NCBI GenBank assembly: GCA_946886875.1
Contig: CAMPJN010000187.1
Location: 1 to 7,152, forward strand
Direction of reading: 5' to 3'
Source of the DNA: an uncultured Pseudomonas sp.
Lineage (GTDB): Bacteria; Pseudomonadota; Gammaproteobacteria; Pseudomonadales; Pseudomonadaceae
Length of the DNA: 7,152 bases
The notes beneath the pieces are model-generated. The model had not been told where the DNA came from. It was given only the letters and a program-made list of their open reading frames with translations, and did not search any database. Positions 5,619 through 7,152 of this stretch are shown one piece after another (position 1 is the first letter of the stretch; each line of letters begins with the position of its first letter). The translations under genes and the position numbers were made by a program.

Positions 5619-6056
5619 ATGAGTCAGACCCTCCAGCTTTTCCAGACCGTTGGCGCTGCGCAGTTCAGTGCCATGGTGCAACAGATGGCGCCTTACTTCG
5701 CCAGCATCAATCCATTGTTCGTCGAGCTGCGCGCCGGCTATGCCGAGGTCACCTTTGCCAAGCGCCGCGAGGTGCTCAATCATATCGGTACCGTGCACGC
5801 GATCGCCCTGTGCAACGCCGCCGAACTGGCCGCCGGCACCATGACCGAAGCTTCTATCCCCAAAGGTTATCGCTGGATTCCCAAGGGCATGACGGTGGAA
5901 TACCTGGCCAAGGCCGATGGCGATATCCGCGCCGTGGCCGACGGCAGCACCCTGGACTGGAACAGCCTGGGCGAGCTGAAAGTGCCGGTGATGGCCTACG
6001 TCGGCGACAAGCCGGTGTTCCGTGCGCAAATCACTATGTATGTCAGTCAGGCTTGA
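5619..6056 (+). CDS. Hotdog-fold thioesterase-like protein (DUF4442/PaaI-like), 145 aa
   Basis: This is a probable single hotdog-domain protein, the fold of many acyl-CoA thioesterases acting as dimers or tetramers in the cytoplasm. Visible features are an N-terminal helix (5-25), the strand VELRAGYAEVTFAKRREVLNHIGTVHA (35-61), the long central helix HAIALCNAAELAAG (60-73), and strands GMTVEYLAKADGDIRAVAD (90-108) and ELKVPVMAYVGDKPVFRAQITMYVS (119-143). N54-H55-I-G-T-V-H60 and E69 are where catalytic residues usually sit in this fold. The length is normal for DUF4442-type proteins. I chose the ATG at 5619 because AGGA lies eight bases upstream and the protein then begins MSQTLQLF; an upstream in-frame ATG would add 19 residues with no family similarity. 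The acyl substrate is unknown. A cytochrome c gene follows within about 26 bases, so the two are probably co-transcribed. Confidence 0.85.
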   Translation: MSQTLQLFQTVGAAQFSAMVQQMAPYFASINPLFVELRAGYAEVTFAKRREVLNHIGTVHAIALCNAAELAAGTMTEASIPKGYRWIPKGMTVEYLAKADGDIRAVADGSTLDWNSLGELKVPVMAYVGDKPVFRAQITMYVSQA

Positions 6057-6082
6057 GCGGTGCCGATGGAGGAGTGATGGTT

Positions 6083-6607
6083 ATGGCGTTACTCAAGAAA
6101 ACCTATAGCGGCAATCCGCCAAGCGATAGTCCGTGGGCGGGGGCGTGGTTATTGGGCGTGATATTGGCCAGCAGCCTTGGGCTGGACAACGCTGTGGCGC
6201 AAAGCCAGATGGAAGAGCAGGTCGAACGCGGTCGTTACCTGATCAGAACCAGCGGCTGCAACGACTGCCATACCCCTGGCTATCCGGAGTCGGGTGGAAC
6301 GGTCGACGAGCAGCAGTGGTTGATTGGCAGTGATCTCGGCTGGCGCGGGCCATGGGGCACGACTTACGCCTCGAACCTACGCCAGGTGGTGCAGTCGGTA
6401 AGCGAGGAGCAGTGGCTCAGTCATGCGCGCAACGCGTGGCGACCGCCGATGCCCTGGTTCAACCTGCGCGACATGAGCGATGGCGACCTGCGGGCGATCT
6501 ATCGCTATATCGAGCATCTCGGTGTGGCGGGGCGGGCAGCGCCGGCCTACGTGCCGCCAGGGCAGGAGCCGCTGGGCGCCTACGTGCAGTTCCCTTCGGC
6601 GCCTTGA
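6083..6607 (+). CDS. Exported mono-haem cytochrome c, 174 aa
   Basis: This is a periplasmic or membrane-anchored class I-type c cytochrome that would carry electrons; the redox partner is unknown. A signal sequence is visible: basic KK near the start, a hydrophobic core (about 18-34, WAGAWLLGVILASSLGL) and a likely cut after AVA (37-39). The single haem site is C59-N-D-C62-H63. Downstream, GPWGTTYASNLR (89-100) and MPWFNLRDMSDGDLRAIYRYI (123-143) resemble the cytochrome subunits of alcohol and gluconate dehydrogenases; M123 is the likely sixth haem ligand, M131 the alternative. Only one haem motif is present, unlike the tri-haem dehydrogenase subunits. Two in-frame ATGs compete: 6077 and 6083. 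GGAGGAG (6068-6074) is spaced eight bases from 6083 but only two from 6077, so 6083 is preferred. The 3' end overlaps the convergent RlmN-like gene by 28 bases. Confidence 0.9.
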   Translation: MALLKKTYSGNPPSDSPWAGAWLLGVILASSLGLDNAVAQSQMEEQVERGRYLIRTSGCNDCHTPGYPESGGTVDEQQWLIGSDLGWRGPWGTTYASNLRQVVQSVSEEQWLSHARNAWRPPMPWFNLRDMSDGDLRAIYRYIEHLGVAGRAAPAYVPPGQEPLGAYVQFPSAP

Positions 6608-7152
6608 ACCTGCGCACCGTGGCGCCGCTGGCGGCCGTTCAATAGATCGGTCGCCCGCGCGCGCAATTGGCCGCAACCGCCGTCGATGTCCTGGCCGGCG
6701 GAATTGCGCACCTTGGTCAGCAAGCCGCGGCTGTGCAGGTAACGGACGATCTGCACGATGCGGTCGCCGTCCGGGCGCTGGTAATCGTCGGCTTCCAGGC
6801 TGTTATAGGGGATCAGGTTGAGCAGCGCATATTTGCCCTTGAGCAGGCGCAGGACGTTGTCCATTTCCTCCTGGCTGTCGTTGATGCCCTTGAGCAACGT
6901 CCACTGATACTGGATCGGGTAGTCGATCTGCCGCGCGTAGATCTCCCCCAACTCGACCAGCTCTTCGGGATCGATGCGTGGCGCCCGCGGCAGCAACTGC
7001 TGGCGCAGCTCGGCGTTGGTGGTGTGCAGCGACAGCGCCAGGGCTGGCTTGATCTGCTGCTGCGGCAGGCGTTCGAACACCCGTGGGTCGCCGACGGTGG
7101 AGAACACCAGATTGCGCTGGCCGATGCCGCCGTCGGTGCCGAGCAGGTTGAT
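6580..7152 (-). CDS. RlmN/Cfr-family radical SAM RNA methyltransferase, N-terminus beyond the window
   Basis: This is the C-terminal 190 residues of a class A radical SAM RNA methylase; RlmN makes 2-methyladenosine in 23S rRNA (A2503) and in some tRNAs. Visible conserved blocks are STVGDPRV, LALSLHTTNAELRQQLLPRAP, IQYQWTLLKGINDS, LLNLIPYNSLEADDYQRPD and the closing NSAGQDIDGGCGQL. The cysteine in DIDGGCGQL (codon 6675-6673) corresponds to the methyl-transfer cysteine C355 of E. coli RlmN. The CxxxCxxC cluster and the second catalytic cysteine are off the right edge. Several blocks differ from the canonical Pseudomonas RlmN I remember (for example GGCGQL rather than AACGQL), so this could be a second paralogue; I leave the symbol blank. 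The tail after CGQLRARA is about 20 residues of unconserved sequence ending at 6580, inside the convergent cytochrome gene. The frame remains open to the right edge. Confidence 0.88.
   Translation of the reverse strand: MNLLGTDGGIGQRNLVFSTVGDPRVFERLPQQQIKPALALSLHTTNAELRQQLLPRAPRIDPEELVELGEIYARQIDYPIQYQWTLLKGINDSQEEMDNVLRLLKGKYALLNLIPYNSLEADDYQRPDGDRIVQIVRYLHSRGLLTKVRNSAGQDIDGGCGQLRARATDLLNGRQRRHGAQVQGAEGNCT

Noticed and set aside
6066..6077. Three-codon mini-ORF (Met-Glu-Glu-stop) before the cytochrome gene
   Set aside because: It is simply the GGAGGAG ribosome site read after a chance ATG; nothing shows it is translated.
5810..6082. Long extension upstream of the cytochrome start in the same frame
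   Set aside because: It overlaps the thioesterase gene out of frame, is Arg/Gly-rich, and would bury the signal peptide in the interior.

Overview
The window looks like chromosomal DNA of a Pseudomonas-type gammaproteobacterium. The evidence is GC-rich coding sequence with C/G-ending codons, a PilU-like type IV pilus ATPase, an E. coli-like small parvulin (PpiC), and an RlmN-like radical SAM protein. I cannot name the species from sequence alone. I place eight protein-coding genes, two of them cut by the window edges. I find no rRNA, tRNA, CRISPR array or full insertion sequence.

Layout. Positions 1-2214 (minus) hold the N-terminal 738 codons of a type I restriction motor subunit, HsdR (EcoKI-like). 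Its best-supported start is a rare ATT codon behind a good Shine-Dalgarno. A ~148 bp, almost fully palindromic MITE-like repeat lies just upstream of it (2240-2387). Then comes a two-gene minus-strand unit, ppiC (3107-2829) followed 6 bp later by a MmcQ/YjbR-family gene (2822-2472). Divergent from it, on the plus strand, is an orphan PilT/PilU-family retraction ATPase (3256-4476). The 148 bp between ppiC and this gene contains four ACTGG/CCAGT half-sites arranged as two dyads about 31.5 bp apart, a candidate operator.

Convergent with the pilus gene is a second minus-strand pair, an OsmC-family thiol peroxidase-like gene (5415-4951) followed by a VOC/glyoxalase-family gene (4926-4510). Divergent from these is a plus-strand pair, a hotdog-fold (DUF4442-like) thioesterase (5619-6056) and an exported mono-haem cytochrome c (6083-6607). 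The 203 bp between osmC and the thioesterase gene holds a TGTAA-N4-TTACA dyad near osmC and a perfectly abutting tandem pair of AGAA-N5-TTCT sites near the thioesterase. The right edge carries the C-terminal part of an RlmN/Cfr-family protein on the minus strand, whose stop lies inside the 3' end of the cytochrome gene.

Functionally this is mostly a housekeeping and stress neighbourhood (protein folding, pilus retraction, peroxide and electrophile detoxification), with a restriction gene at the left edge that may begin an accessory island. The genuinely odd features are the ATT start of hsdR, the palindromic repeat beside it, the orphan PilU-like ATPase, and the two clustered operator-like arrays. 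I see no clear evidence of a wholly new multi-gene system.
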